A DNA stretch of 13,592 nt, taken from contig UQHJ01000064.1 in the NCBI GenBank assembly GCA_900540885.1, positions 1 through 13,592 of the forward strand. The letters run 5' to 3'. The notes under the pieces were generated by a model, which saw nothing but the letters and a program-made list of their open reading frames with translations, was not told the origin of the DNA and did no database searches. Each line of letters starts with the position of its first letter. Positions within the stretch are counted from its first letter, which is position 1. Positions 1 through 7,429 of this stretch are shown here, piece after piece. This DNA comes from an uncultured Prevotella sp. (GTDB taxonomy: Bacteria > Bacteroidota > Bacteroidia > Bacteroidales > Bacteroidaceae). Position numbers and translations under genes: made by a program.

Positions 1-75
1 GGTGGTGCCACCAGGAATCGAACCGGGGACACAAGGATTTTCAGTCCTTTGCTCTACCAACTGAGCTATGGCACC
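1..75 (-). tRNA. tRNA-Phe (anticodon GAA)
   Basis: The minus strand folds as a complete cloverleaf. The acceptor stem is GGTGCCA/TGGCACC, the D arm is GCTC-AGTTGGTA-GAGC, the anticodon stem AAGGA/TCCTT encloses the loop CTGAAAA with anticodon GAA, and the T arm is CCCGG-TTCGAAT-CCTGG. The discriminator base A is at position 3. Positions 2-1 read CC, so a CCA tail appears to be encoded, with its last A just outside the window. The 73-nt body is 75 down to 3. It has its own promoter (93-124) and is divergent from the AraC-family gene. Confidence 0.97.
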
Positions 76-92
76 TTGCTGATTTGCGAGTG

Positions 93-124
93 CAAAGGTA
101 TGCTTTTTATTCTGTTCTGCCAAA
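93..124 (-). promoter_or_regulatory. Bacteroidetes-type promoter of tRNA-Phe
   Basis: Read on the minus strand, TTTG (124-121) is followed after 20 nt by TACCTTTG (100-93). This matches the known Bacteroidetes primary-sigma consensus of a -33 TTTG and a -7 TAnnTTTG about 19-21 nt apart. The predicted transcript start is near 86-88, about a dozen bases before the tRNA 5' end at 75. The assignment rests on consensus and position only. Confidence 0.75.
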
Positions 125-255
125 TGAATATCTAAATATTTTTGAGAAGAACGCATTTTTTGTGCAAATCAGTGGCTATTTTGCTAAAAATGCACAACTT
201 TGTAATCAACCTTAGTCCTTAAAGTCGTAATCGGAAAGGATAAAAACGCGAACGA

Positions 256-1152
256 ATGACACAAAACGCAAGTTCAATACCTACCATTAGCATCAGTGAG
301 GCGCTGCATGGTGCTGCACAATACTTTGGCAACGAGATGATGCTTATGGACGATATTAGTTGGAACGAATTGGTACAGACGCCTACACAGATAGGTTTCT
401 TGTTTATAGCACTTTGCACCGAGGGCGAGGCATCGTTTTCGGTGAATGGTAATGTGCAGTATATGAAGAAAGGCGATTTGTTAATATCGTTTGGCAATCA
501 AGTGTTTGACGAGCAACACGTTGACGAAAATTTTCATGGCAAGGCTGTTTTGATGTCTCGTACTTTTGCACAGAACTGTATTGTCGGGTTGAATAAGATG
601 TGGCCCTACTTGATTTATTTGATGGAGCACCCCGTGTTGGAACTTTCTGCTGAGGAACAATCGTGGATAATAGATTGTTATCACCTTATCAATCGTCGTC
701 TCAACAAGCGGTCGGGGCGTTATATGCGTGAGGCTACGGAATCGTTGGTACGTGCTTTCTATTTTGAGATATGTAATCTGCTTGATGCACGTGTGCAGCC
801 TACGTCGCAGTCGCAGACGCAAACGAGGGCTTACACTATCTTCGACCAGTTTATACGTCTCGTTTCGGCTCATTATAAGAACGAGCGTAGCGTAGAGTGG
901 TATAGCAGTGAAATGTGTCTTACGCCCAAACACCTATCGGAGGTGGTCAAGCAGGTGAGCGGTCGTACCGCAGGACAATGGATTACGACACTTGTTATCA
1001 TTGAGATAAAGTCAATGCTTACTAATACGTCGCTATCGATAAAGGAGATAACGGACGAGATGAACTTTCCCAATCAAAGTTTCTTAGGTAAGTATTTCAA
1101 AAATGTGGAAGGCATTTCGCCTACTGACTTTAGACGAAATATGCCACGTTGA
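256..1152 (+). CDS. AraC-family transcriptional regulator
   Basis: This 298-aa protein should bind DNA in the cytoplasm and control transcription in response to an unknown signal. Residues from about 195 to the end form an AraC/XylS-type double helix-turn-helix. The stretch with CLTPKHLSEVVKQVSG is the first recognition helix region, and SIKEITDEMNFPNQSFLGKYFK followed by GISPTDFRR is the conserved family signature at the C-terminus. Residues 1 to about 180 look like a cupin-type sensor of the kind common in Bacteroidetes AraC proteins, with GEASFSVNG and KKGDLLIS resembling jelly-roll strands. The ATG at 256 is the first in the frame and is preceded by A/G-rich sequence but no clear Shine-Dalgarno. 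A weak -7-like CAACTTTG lies at 195-202, without a properly spaced TTTG. It is the only rightward gene and converges on tatD. Its targets cannot be read from the sequence. Confidence 0.9.
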   Translation: MTQNASSIPTISISEALHGAAQYFGNEMMLMDDISWNELVQTPTQIGFLFIALCTEGEASFSVNGNVQYMKKGDLLISFGNQVFDEQHVDENFHGKAVLMSRTFAQNCIVGLNKMWPYLIYLMEHPVLELSAEEQSWIIDCYHLINRRLNKRSGRYMREATESLVRAFYFEICNLLDARVQPTSQSQTQTRAYTIFDQFIRLVSAHYKNERSVEWYSSEMCLTPKHLSEVVKQVSGRTAGQWITTLVIIEIKSMLTNTSLSIKEITDEMNFPNQSFLGKYFKNVEGISPTDFRRNMPR

Positions 1153-1183
1153 TAGGGGAAGGAGTCGTAATGAATAGCGTGGG

Positions 1184-1296
1184 TAAACTGCTATTTGTCG
1201 AATAGAACAAGAATGAACATTAATTATTCCATTAATTTTTTCGTTAATTTTTTTATTAATGTTCATTCATGTTAAGTTTTCAAATTGCAGTTTGTC
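1184..1296. repeat. Inverted repeat between convergent genes, probable bidirectional terminator
   Basis: The inner arms GAATGAACATTAAT (1211-1224) and ATTAATGTTCATTC (1255-1268) are perfectly complementary over 14 bp. The outer arms AAACTGCTATTTG (1185-1197) and CAAATTGCAGTTT (1281-1293) pair at 12 of 13 positions. The centre is AT-rich, including TTTTTTCGTTAATTTTTTT. It sits between the ends of the convergent araC-type gene and tatD, as expected for a two-way terminator. Its ends and core (ATTATTCCATTAATTTTTT) match the much longer element at 5090-5349, so the two belong to one repeat family. Confidence 0.75.
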
Positions 1297-1312
1297 GAAC
1301 CTACCTCCTGTA

Positions 1313-2095
1313 TTAGATGCTTTGAAATATTCGGTGTGTGTTTTGAAGCAATATATCTTCTACCTCTTCAATTGGACGTTCGTACACTTCGGCTAATTTG
1401 GCGATGACGAGTGGTACGTAAGAAGGCTCGTTGCGTGTGCCGCGATAAGGGGTTGGGGTGAGGTAGGGAGCATCGGTTTCGACTACAATGCGTTCGAGCG
1501 GAACGTTGGCACGTAACACGGCGGGAAGTTTGGACTTCTTAAATGTAACGACGCCCCCGATGCCTAATACAAAGCCAGGGAAAGTTTGTAGCAACTCGTG
1601 TGCCTCCTCATCAGAGCCGCCAAAACAATGGAAAATGCCTGTAATGTCGTCTTTAAAAGGTAAGAGCGTGTCTACTAATTCACGATGAGCTGCACGACTG
1701 TGTACCATGAGAGGTAGGCCGAAGCGCAAGGCCCATTCGGTTTGATGCTTAAACACACAGATTTGTTCGTCGCGTCGCGAGTCGTCCCAATAAAGGTCAA
1801 TGCCCACTTCGCCCACGGCTATGTAAGGCGCATTGGGGGCAGTAAGCAATCCTTCCATCTTGTTGAGTAAGGGCCAAGGGTCAGCAGAAAGTTCGGTAGG
1901 GTGAAGTCCCATCATGGGACGACAAAGGTCGGGATAAGCCTCGCATAGTGCCAACATGGGTTGAATAGAAGCTTCGTCAATATTGGGCAAAAGCAAGTGT
2001 TGCGCTCCCGCTTTTAGGGCACGTTCGACAACTTCTGTGCGGTCGTCGTCAAACTCTTCGCTGTATATATGTGTATGGGTGTCAATATAGTTCAT
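1313..2095 (-). CDS. tatD: TatD-family metal-dependent hydrolase (3'-5' DNase)
   Basis: TatD enzymes are cytoplasmic metal-dependent nucleases of the amidohydrolase fold, linked to DNA repair and degradation. From the chosen start the protein is 260 aa, the usual family length. The metal-binding signatures are all present in order: DTHTHIY near the N-terminus (H-x-H), VGEVGIDLYW (Glu), MVHSRAA (His), FHCFGGS (His) and VETDAPYLTP (Asp), followed by the typical RNEP segment. I chose the ATG at 2095 because MNYIDTHTH is the normal family start. The frame can be extended to an ATG at 2119, but that adds eight residues from the sequence next to the intergenic repeat. It is the last gene of the leftward porQ-cmk block and is separated from cmk by the hairpin at 2122-2218. 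Confidence 0.93.
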   Translation of the reverse strand: MNYIDTHTHIYSEEFDDDRTEVVERALKAGAQHLLLPNIDEASIQPMLALCEAYPDLCRPMMGLHPTELSADPWPLLNKMEGLLTAPNAPYIAVGEVGIDLYWDDSRRDEQICVFKHQTEWALRFGLPLMVHSRAAHRELVDTLLPFKDDITGIFHCFGGSDEEAHELLQTFPGFVLGIGGVVTFKKSKLPAVLRANVPLERIVVETDAPYLTPTPYRGTRNEPSYVPLVIAKLAEVYERPIEEVEDILLQNTHRIFQSI

Positions 2096-2121
2096 GGGGA
2101 TAATGGGTTCGGAGGTCAATG

Positions 2122-2218
2122 GGTTAGAGGGTTAGGGGGTTAAAAAGTATGTTTTGAAAATGAAAAGTACAATCTATTCATTTTCAAAACATACTTTTAA
2201 CCCCCTAACCCTCTAACC
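2122..2218. repeat. Long inverted repeat between cmk fusion and tatD
   Basis: The left arm (2122-2164, 43 nt) and right arm (2177-2218, 42 nt) are complementary throughout except for one extra A in a run (five A against four). The loop is 12 nt (2165-2176). The outer part of each arm is built from 7-8 bp GGGTTAG-like units and the inner part is AAAGTATGTTTTGAAAATGAA-like. It occupies most of the gap between the stop codon of the upstream gene (2232) and the tatD start. A hairpin of this length in RNA could terminate or attenuate tatD transcription or protect the mRNA end. That role is inferred. Confidence 0.85.
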
Positions 2219-2231
2219 TTTTAACTAATCA

Positions 2232-3875
2232 TTATTTCTTACGTCCTAAGAGCGATTCGGCATAGTCCCACAAAGGTTGCCATTGCTTTTGGGGCAATGA
2301 GAGTTTTTGCAACTCAGTGTAGGCATCTTTGTAGTAATGATTGATAGCTTTAAGCGTAATAGCGGGAATGTTGAGTGTGTTGTAGATGTCGGTTACGGCA
2401 CGTATCTTCTCATCAGCAGGTAATTCCTTGTCCTCAATGATCGAGATGAGCGCCGCCTTCATGTCGCTATTGGCACGCTGATAAGCGTTGATGAGCAAGA
2501 AAGTCTTCTTGCCACACATGATGTCACCACCTATCTTCTTACCAAATACGGCAGGGTCGCCATACACGTCGAGATAATCGTCTTGTAATTGGAAAGCAAG
2601 ACCTATGCGCTCGGCAAAGCGATACAATACTTCAGCGTCATCGCTTGGCGCATCAGCCAATAAAGCACCCATTTTCGTAGCGCAAGCCAAAAGCACAGAA
2701 GTCTTGAGGCGAATCATTTCGATGTATTCTGACTCTGTTACGTCTGTGCGCGTTTCGAAGTTAACGTCGTATTGCTGTCCTTCGCATATCTCTTGTGCCG
2801 TGCGTGCAAAGAGGTCGAGCACTTCGTCCGTGTTAGCTGCCTTGCACTGCATGATATGGCGGAAAGCCATAATGAGCATCGTGTCGCCTGAGAGTACCGC
2901 TGTATTGTCGTTCCACTTCTTGTGTACCGTTGCCTTGCCGCGTCGTATATCAGCATTGTCCATCAAGTCATCGTGTAAGAGCGTGTGGTTGTGGTACGTC
3001 TCAATGCCTACGGCCGCAGGCAGTGCCTTCTCAGCATCGTCCTTATAAAGAGAATAGGCCATTAAGAGCAAGGTGGGGCGCAAGCGTTTGCCTCCCATTG
3101 AGAGCACATATTCAATCGGTTCGTAAAGTCCTTCGGGATGGGTGGGGTAGGGCACATCGGCCAAGGCTTGTTCAATAAAGGGAAGCCAAGAGGTGCGACG
3201 TGCGAACTGTATCAAGAGCCATTGTTTCTGTTGGGCAATGGTGAGGTGAGAGTTGTCGAGCAGGATAGCATCGTCGGCTTGTCGTAACGGAGCCACTTCG
3301 CGGTGAGAGTCGATGTAGTCGCGCTCTTGTACGTTCTTCAAGATGTCGTCATAGTTGACATCTTGTCCCTTTGCCTTCAATTCGTCGTAGCGACGTTGTG
3401 CACGTACTTCGGTCGAGGCTGTAACGAATATTTTGAGTTCGGCTTCGGGGAAAACCACCGTACCAATGTCGCGGCCGTCCATAACGATGCCCTTGTCTTG
3501 GCCCATGCGTTGTTGCTGAGCTGTCATGGCACTGCGTACAAAAGGCAGGGCTGCAATCGGACTCACGTGGCTGCTCACCTCCATGCCGCGAATTTCGTTC
3601 TCAACACACTGTCCGTTGAGAAGCGTGAGTGGCAGTTTTGTATCGGGGTCGAGGCGGAAGCCCACTTCCACTTGGGGCATCATCTCTTGCAGTTCGTCAG
3701 CCTTTACGCTACCGTCTTCGTTGAAGAGTTGGTGTTGTAAAGCAAAGAGTGTGACGGCACGATACATGGCCCCCGTGTCTACATAAATATATCCTACTTG
3801 GCGAGCCAAATCTTTGGCCATAGTGCTTTTGCCGCATGACGAGTGACCGTCAATGGCTATGATGATCTTTTTCAT
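2232..3875 (-). CDS. cmk: Cytidylate kinase fused to polyprenyl diphosphate synthase
   Basis: This is one 547-aa frame with two enzymes. Residues 1 to about 225 are a (d)CMP kinase: P-loop GHSSCGKST (10-18), VDTGAMYRA (32-40), the CMP-binding VMDGRDIG (131-138) and an arginine-rich lid (RAQRRYDELK, 158-167). Residues about 230-547 are an all-alpha prenyltransferase: GGKRLRP (261-267), first Asp-rich motif HDDLMD (301-306), RRGK (311-314), and second motif QDDYLD (431-436) followed by GKKIGGD (445-451). The first motif is DDxxD without the two-residue insertion of bacterial farnesyl synthases, so a longer product is possible but the chain length cannot be read. The two activities, CMP phosphorylation and isoprenoid chain elongation, are normally separate proteins of about 225 and 320 aa. 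No stop or frameshift is visible at the junction near residue 228 (about 3194). The start MKKIIIAIDG is typical of Cmk. Confidence 0.93.
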   Translation of the reverse strand: MKKIIIAIDGHSSCGKSTMAKDLARQVGYIYVDTGAMYRAVTLFALQHQLFNEDGSVKADELQEMMPQVEVGFRLDPDTKLPLTLLNGQCVENEIRGMEVSSHVSPIAALPFVRSAMTAQQQRMGQDKGIVMDGRDIGTVVFPEAELKIFVTASTEVRAQRRYDELKAKGQDVNYDDILKNVQERDYIDSHREVAPLRQADDAILLDNSHLTIAQQKQWLLIQFARRTSWLPFIEQALADVPYPTHPEGLYEPIEYVLSMGGKRLRPTLLLMAYSLYKDDAEKALPAAVGIETYHNHTLLHDDLMDNADIRRGKATVHKKWNDNTAVLSGDTMLIMAFRHIMQCKAANTDEVLDLFARTAQEICEGQQYDVNFETRTDVTESEYIEMIRLKTSVLLACATKMGALLADAPSDDAEVLYRFAERIGLAFQLQDDYLDVYGDPAVFGKKIGGDIMCGKKTFLLINAYQRANSDMKAALISIIEDKELPADEKIRAVTDIYNTLNIPAITLKAINHYYKDAYTELQKLSLPQKQWQPLWDYAESLLGRKK

Positions 3876-3892
3876 TTTCTTTACTTTTTTAT

Positions 3893-3988
3893 AGTTGACG
3901 AGTTAACAAGTTGACGAGTTAACGGGTAAGTTACTTTTATATAATACAAACTTACTTGTCAACTCGTCAACTTGTTAACTCGTCAACT
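3893..3988. repeat. Inverted repeat of 8-bp units between porQ and cmk
   Basis: The arms 3893-3930 and 3951-3988 (38 nt each) are complementary except at two positions. Each arm is a tandem run of 8-bp units, GTTGACGA and GTTAACAA alternating. The outer end of the right arm overlaps the porQ stop codon (TAG, 3989-3987), and the left arm ends 17 nt before the cmk start. It is a close relative of the element at 7298-7429: the left arms agree at 38 of 41 positions and the loops share TTTATATAA and ACAAAC. It may act as a terminator or RNA-processing hairpin. Confidence 0.85.
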
Positions 3989-4985
3989 AAATCTTGTATC
4001 CCACGTTGGCCATGAAAGAGTTGCCTGCGTGGTGGTATTTAGCGTATGATACGCCGAAGTTGAAGCGTTTGATGTTGATGCCAGCACCAGCACTGATGCC
4101 AGCCCAATGTGACGAACCTGCTGCTTTCAGTTCGTAGGCACGACGGAAGTTGTAACCCAACGAGAGGTAAAGGTAGTCAGTGGGCAGTACGTCTAGTCCC
4201 ACAACAAAGTGGTTGAGTGCAATCTTTCCAAAGCTTACCTTATTCGACTTTTGGTTGTCCTTATCTTCGGGTAATACGTAGTAGCTTGACTTCCAACGTG
4301 TTATATCGGTCATGGTTACGTGAAATCGTATGGGCAAGTGGTCCAATCCCTTAGAGAAACCCACGTTGAGTGCAAAGGGCGTTTTGAGGTGTCGTCCCTC
4401 GTCATAAGCCTTGAGTTGTGCGCCCATGTTTTGCAGCGTAGCCGATAGTGAGAGGTCTTGTTCATCATCGTAATAGTTCAAACCCACGTCAACGGAAAAC
4501 GACATGGCCGAATAGCCAGCCAAGTTTGACACGATGTACTTCAAGTTTGCACCGCCCGACCAACGGTCAGAAAGCAAGTAACTATAGCCCACACCAATGA
4601 CAAAGTCCTTTGCGCTCACCTCGCCTATAACGTTGCCCGACTCATCCGTTTCGTCCATTTTACCAAAGTTCATCATCTGTGCGCCCACGGCCAGTGTGTG
4701 GCGGTCGCCCAATGCGTGGACGAAGTGTGCCCCCATCCAGTTACTACCTGCCGCATACGTCATAAAGTTAAGGCCCAACGAAAGGTCGCTCACGTTGGCA
4801 TAGAGCGCAGGGTTGCTCCACCCTATAGCGGGAGCATCTTCAATGAGCGAAACGTTTTGTCCGCCTAAGGCTGCAGTGTGTGACGACACGGGCAGTCGTA
4901 GGGTGTTAAACGATGCATCGTATTCTTGTGCTGAAGCCATGAGTGCAATCATTGCGCACCATAGTAGGCATAACTTTCGTATCAT
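3987..4985 (-). CDS. porQ: Type IX secretion system protein PorQ-like outer-membrane beta-barrel
   Basis: This 332-aa protein begins with a signal peptide, MIRKLCLLWCAMIALMASA then QEYD, with an A-S-A cleavage site at residues 17-19. The rest alternates polar and hydrophobic residues with many aromatic turns, as in outer-membrane barrels. It has the early SSHTAALGGQNVSLIEDAP and GWSNPAL segments shared by the PorV/PorQ group and ends in MANVGYKI. PorQ is a known component of the Bacteroidetes type IX secretion system, which moves C-terminal-domain cargo across the outer membrane. As I recall, porQ sits next to cmk in related genomes, which agrees with the order here. The start at 4985 is supported by the signal peptide and by a consensus promoter 62 nt upstream. 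Another PorV-like barrel function is the main alternative. Confidence 0.8.
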   Translation of the reverse strand: MIRKLCLLWCAMIALMASAQEYDASFNTLRLPVSSHTAALGGQNVSLIEDAPAIGWSNPALYANVSDLSLGLNFMTYAAGSNWMGAHFVHALGDRHTLAVGAQMMNFGKMDETDESGNVIGEVSAKDFVIGVGYSYLLSDRWSGGANLKYIVSNLAGYSAMSFSVDVGLNYYDDEQDLSLSATLQNMGAQLKAYDEGRHLKTPFALNVGFSKGLDHLPIRFHVTMTDITRWKSSYYVLPEDKDNQKSNKVSFGKIALNHFVVGLDVLPTDYLYLSLGYNFRRAYELKAAGSSHWAGISAGAGINIKRFNFGVSYAKYHHAGNSFMANVGYKI

Positions 4986-5046
4986 ATAGGGTGTGAGATA
5001 GGGGCGTGTAGTGATAAAGTGGAACTAAAAGGTCGTAAATTCTGGC

Positions 5047-5078
5047 CAAAGTTACGAAAGTATTGCGTAATGAACAAA
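5047..5078 (-). promoter_or_regulatory. Bacteroidetes-type promoter of porQ
   Basis: On the minus strand TTTG (5078-5075) is followed after exactly 20 nt by TAACTTTG (5054-5047), a full match to the -33/-7 consensus. Transcription should start near 5040, giving a leader of about 55 nt before the porQ ATG at 4985. The promoter begins 12 nt from the end of the large hairpin at 5090-5349. It therefore marks the start of a new transcription unit (porQ, cmk fusion, tatD) after the LruC gene. Confidence 0.75.
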
Positions 5079-5089
5079 AAGGAGTGAGG

Positions 5090-5349
5090 TAAACTGCAAT
5101 TTATCGGCCTAACGAGAATGAACATTAACGAATAATTGACGAAAAAAATTAATGAAATAATTAATGTTCAATTAATGATAATTAATGTTCAAAACAACGC
5201 GCGAAGCGCACCTAAACTTAAACGTTAACTATTTATGTTATGCGCTTCGCGCTTTGTTTTGAACATTAATTATCATTAATTGAACATTAATTATTCCATT
5301 AATTTTTTCGTTAATGTTCATTCTCGTTAGGCCGATAAATTGCAGTTTA
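5090..5349. repeat. 260-nt near-perfect inverted repeat (giant hairpin)
   Basis: The left arm (5090-5210) and right arm (5241-5349) are complementary end to end apart from two single mismatches and a 12-nt insertion near 5131-5143 in the left arm. The spacer is only 30 nt. The arms start with TAAACTGCAATTTATCGGCC, contain repeats of the word AATTAATGTTCA, and end at the centre with GCGCGAAGCGCA. The LruC gene stop codon (TAA, 5349-5347) is formed by the outermost bases of the right arm. It lies between the LruC gene end and the porQ promoter, so it is well placed as a terminator. The shorter element at 1184-1296 is a relative. No ORF or transposase lies inside. Confidence 0.9.
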
Positions 5350-7281
5350 TTGTACTTCTACCACCTTTCCATTTAGCGGTTGTGCGTACCAGTCCCAATA
5401 ATTTTGGTTGGTAACGTCTTTGCACCAATTGGAGAAAGAAGGGTAGACCGTGTTAATGTGAATGCCCTCCATGGGCCACTTCCACTCGCCAGCAATGAGT
5501 ATGGCTTCGGGCATTTGGCCTGGTTCTTCGGGTAAGGTGATGACATCACTACAATCCTTACACGTGCCACGTTGCACTTCGATGTAAAAGCGGTGAGCAT
5601 CTTCCTTCATGCAATAATCCTTGGGCCACGTGACGCAAGTTACCTGTGCAGCAGCCGTTTCGGCTATGCTGTTAGTGGTGTTGATAGTAGTACCAGCTGA
5701 GCCACCAAGAAGTTCGTGTATCTCGCCTAAGTTGATATCGCCATTGGGACCATCGTAGTGTAGGTACATCTTAGCGGGTGAACCAGCAGCCATTACCTTT
5801 ACGCAGCACTCCTCCTTCTCGGGATTAGGCAAGAGTCTTATTACCGCGTCGTTAAAGTCGAAGTCAGCTTGGCGAGCTACGTCCTCGTAAGCAATCGTCC
5901 AAGGCATGAGGTCGTCATATTCGCCAAAAGGCTTGAGGTCAGGTTCAACAATTGTAGGGTTATAAATTTCAAGGTCTGCACTCACTTCGAACATTACGTC
6001 GTTGCAGTCGAGGTCACCACCCGTGTAGTCATTTTCCATGCCCAACCAAATGGCGTTCGGTGTCTTAAACACGCAGCTGCGGTACGAACCTTTCATGTTC
6101 ATATTCATTGCTTCACACGAGAAGTTCATGGCCTTAAACTTGTCACGCGAAGTATAAGGTTTGATGTCCATTTTCACAAAACGGTCGTACTGCTCAGGTT
6201 GCGACACCCCTTCAATGCGGTGGTAGAAACCTACATACTTACCTTTGGGCACTTTGACTGTAAACGAAATGCCGCGTATGGCAGAAATGTTGTTGCCATA
6301 ACGATTGTATACAGCGATAGAGTTGTAGGCATCATCGTTCCGACGTGCCGATAGGTTGGGGTGAGGGTCGTCAAACGTATCGCCCATGTCGAAATTAGCA
6401 TCATACCAGTGGTCAGCTTTAACGCCATATTGTTGGGCAGCCTGTTCATTCACTTTATACTGCACTTTGGGCATGTTGTCGATGTAGTCGTAAATATCAG
6501 TTTCAGAGAGGTCGACGTACTGAATATCCTTGTAAGTGCCAGGTGTGTGATAATAATAGCCCAAGATGTGTGACTCTGATGACTGACTGTTGCCAGCGAA
6601 CCAGGTGATGTTAAATTCACCATTTGATTTGAGCTCATAATCACAATTCGCACCAAACGATTTAGCAGAAATGAATTCTTTGTAAGCGTTTCCGAGAATA
6701 TAAAGAGCCTCGCTTACTTGATTCTTTGAAAACTCATTTTGAAAAGCATTGCCCTTAATGCTACTACCTTTAAGTAATGTAGATACACCTACTTTATCAG
6801 TAGTTTCCTTGCTGAGTGCTTGCATCTTTGCCTGATTTGAGGCAGGTTGTGGCACAAACACCTCGTTCCTATCCTGTGTGGGAGGAAGTGTAATGATCAA
6901 GTTCACACCTTCTACCATTTTACCCGTTAGCGTAATGGGTGTGATGTCTTTTTGATGGTTACAGACACTCACTAAGTAGAGCGTATTGCCTTGTCCTTGT
7001 GGGGCGACCATTTGTACAGACCCAGCGGCTGAAATTTCCTTGTAGTCGTAGAGCGTTCCCTTATCCTTGCCCGACATGAGCCAAAGTTTGGTTGGGGCTT
7101 CGGTCTTTACCTTTACGTTAAGTGTTACTGCTGTTCGCCACCATTGCAGTTGGCTGATGTTTCCATCTAATTGTTTGAGAAAGGCATCTTTGGTGCGCTC
7201 CAGCTCTGTATAACTATCTGATGAGCATGAAGTGAGTGCTAAAGCCGATAGTGAAGCGAATGCTATATATTTAATGTCCAT
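5347..7281 (-). CDS. LruC-domain lipoprotein
   Basis: From the ATG at 7281 this is a 644-aa lipoprotein. Its signal MDIKYIAFASLSALALTSC ends in the lipobox L16-T17-S18-C19, followed by an acidic, serine-rich start (SSDSYTELE) that may allow surface export. A segment with GGDLDCNDVMFEV (421-433) resembles DUF4114, and ADFDFNDAVIRLL (472-484) is the hallmark of LruC/DUF4842 proteins. Both are Asp/Asn-rich and could bind calcium. The C-terminus (TVYPSFSNWCKD...NYWDWY) is also typical of LruC proteins. The frame extends 11 codons further to 7314, but those codons fall in the intergenic repeat and would spoil the signal peptide. The molecular role of LruC proteins is not established. They are envelope proteins of Bacteroidetes, and an adhesive or structural role with the OmpA-like neighbour upstream is only a guess. 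Confidence 0.85.
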   Translation of the reverse strand: MDIKYIAFASLSALALTSCSSDSYTELERTKDAFLKQLDGNISQLQWWRTAVTLNVKVKTEAPTKLWLMSGKDKGTLYDYKEISAAGSVQMVAPQGQGNTLYLVSVCNHQKDITPITLTGKMVEGVNLIITLPPTQDRNEVFVPQPASNQAKMQALSKETTDKVGVSTLLKGSSIKGNAFQNEFSKNQVSEALYILGNAYKEFISAKSFGANCDYELKSNGEFNITWFAGNSQSSESHILGYYYHTPGTYKDIQYVDLSETDIYDYIDNMPKVQYKVNEQAAQQYGVKADHWYDANFDMGDTFDDPHPNLSARRNDDAYNSIAVYNRYGNNISAIRGISFTVKVPKGKYVGFYHRIEGVSQPEQYDRFVKMDIKPYTSRDKFKAMNFSCEAMNMNMKGSYRSCVFKTPNAIWLGMENDYTGGDLDCNDVMFEVSADLEIYNPTIVEPDLKPFGEYDDLMPWTIAYEDVARQADFDFNDAVIRLLPNPEKEECCVKVMAAGSPAKMYLHYDGPNGDINLGEIHELLGGSAGTTINTTNSIAETAAAQVTCVTWPKDYCMKEDAHRFYIEVQRGTCKDCSDVITLPEEPGQMPEAILIAGEWKWPMEGIHINTVYPSFSNWCKDVTNQNYWDWYAQPLNGKVVEVQ

Positions 7282-7297
7282 TCTTGTTCTTTTTTTT

Positions 7298-7429
7298 AGT
7301 TGACGAGTTAACAAGTTGACAAGTTAACAAGTAAGTTAGCTTTATATAAACAAACAATGAAACTGAAAAAGTAACTTACCCGTTAACTCGTTTACTCGTT
7401 AACCCGTTAACCCAAAAACTCGTTTACTC
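7298..7429. repeat. Inverted repeat of 8-bp units between OmpA-like and LruC genes
   Basis: The left arm (7298-7338) and inner right arm (7372-7412) align without gaps, pairing at 32 of 41 positions. Read leftward, the right arm continues in 8-bp register to about 7429: GAGTAAAC, GAGTTTTT, GGGTTAAC, GGGTTAAC, GAGTAAAC, GAGTTAAC. The stop codon of the OmpA-like gene (TAA, 7426-7424) is part of the first of these units, and the left arm ends 16 nt before the LruC start. The left arm is nearly identical to that at 3893-3930. It is probably a transcript hairpin with the same unknown role. Confidence 0.8.

Noticed and set aside
195..202. CAACTTTG as a promoter for the AraC-family gene
   Set aside because: The first base does not fit TAnnTTTG and no TTTG lies 19-21 nt upstream, so it was mentioned but not called.
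1..255. Integration site at the tRNA-Phe gene
   Set aside because: No integrase, no duplicated tRNA 3' fragment and no element boundary were seen within the window.
2096..2119. Upstream start of tatD at 2119
   Set aside because: It adds eight residues not expected before the usual M-N-Y-I-D-T-H-T-H start of the family.
2605..3740. Rightward open frames opposite the kinase/prenyl-synthase fusion
   Set aside because: They are antisense to a gene with full-length enzyme motifs and show no recognisable domain or signal.
5869..6573. Rightward open frames opposite the LruC gene
   Set aside because: They have no start context or domain and fall entirely within a well-supported gene on the other strand.
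7282..7314. Upstream start of the LruC gene at 7314
   Set aside because: The extra 11 codons lie in the repeat element and would put charged residues before a proper lipoprotein signal peptide.
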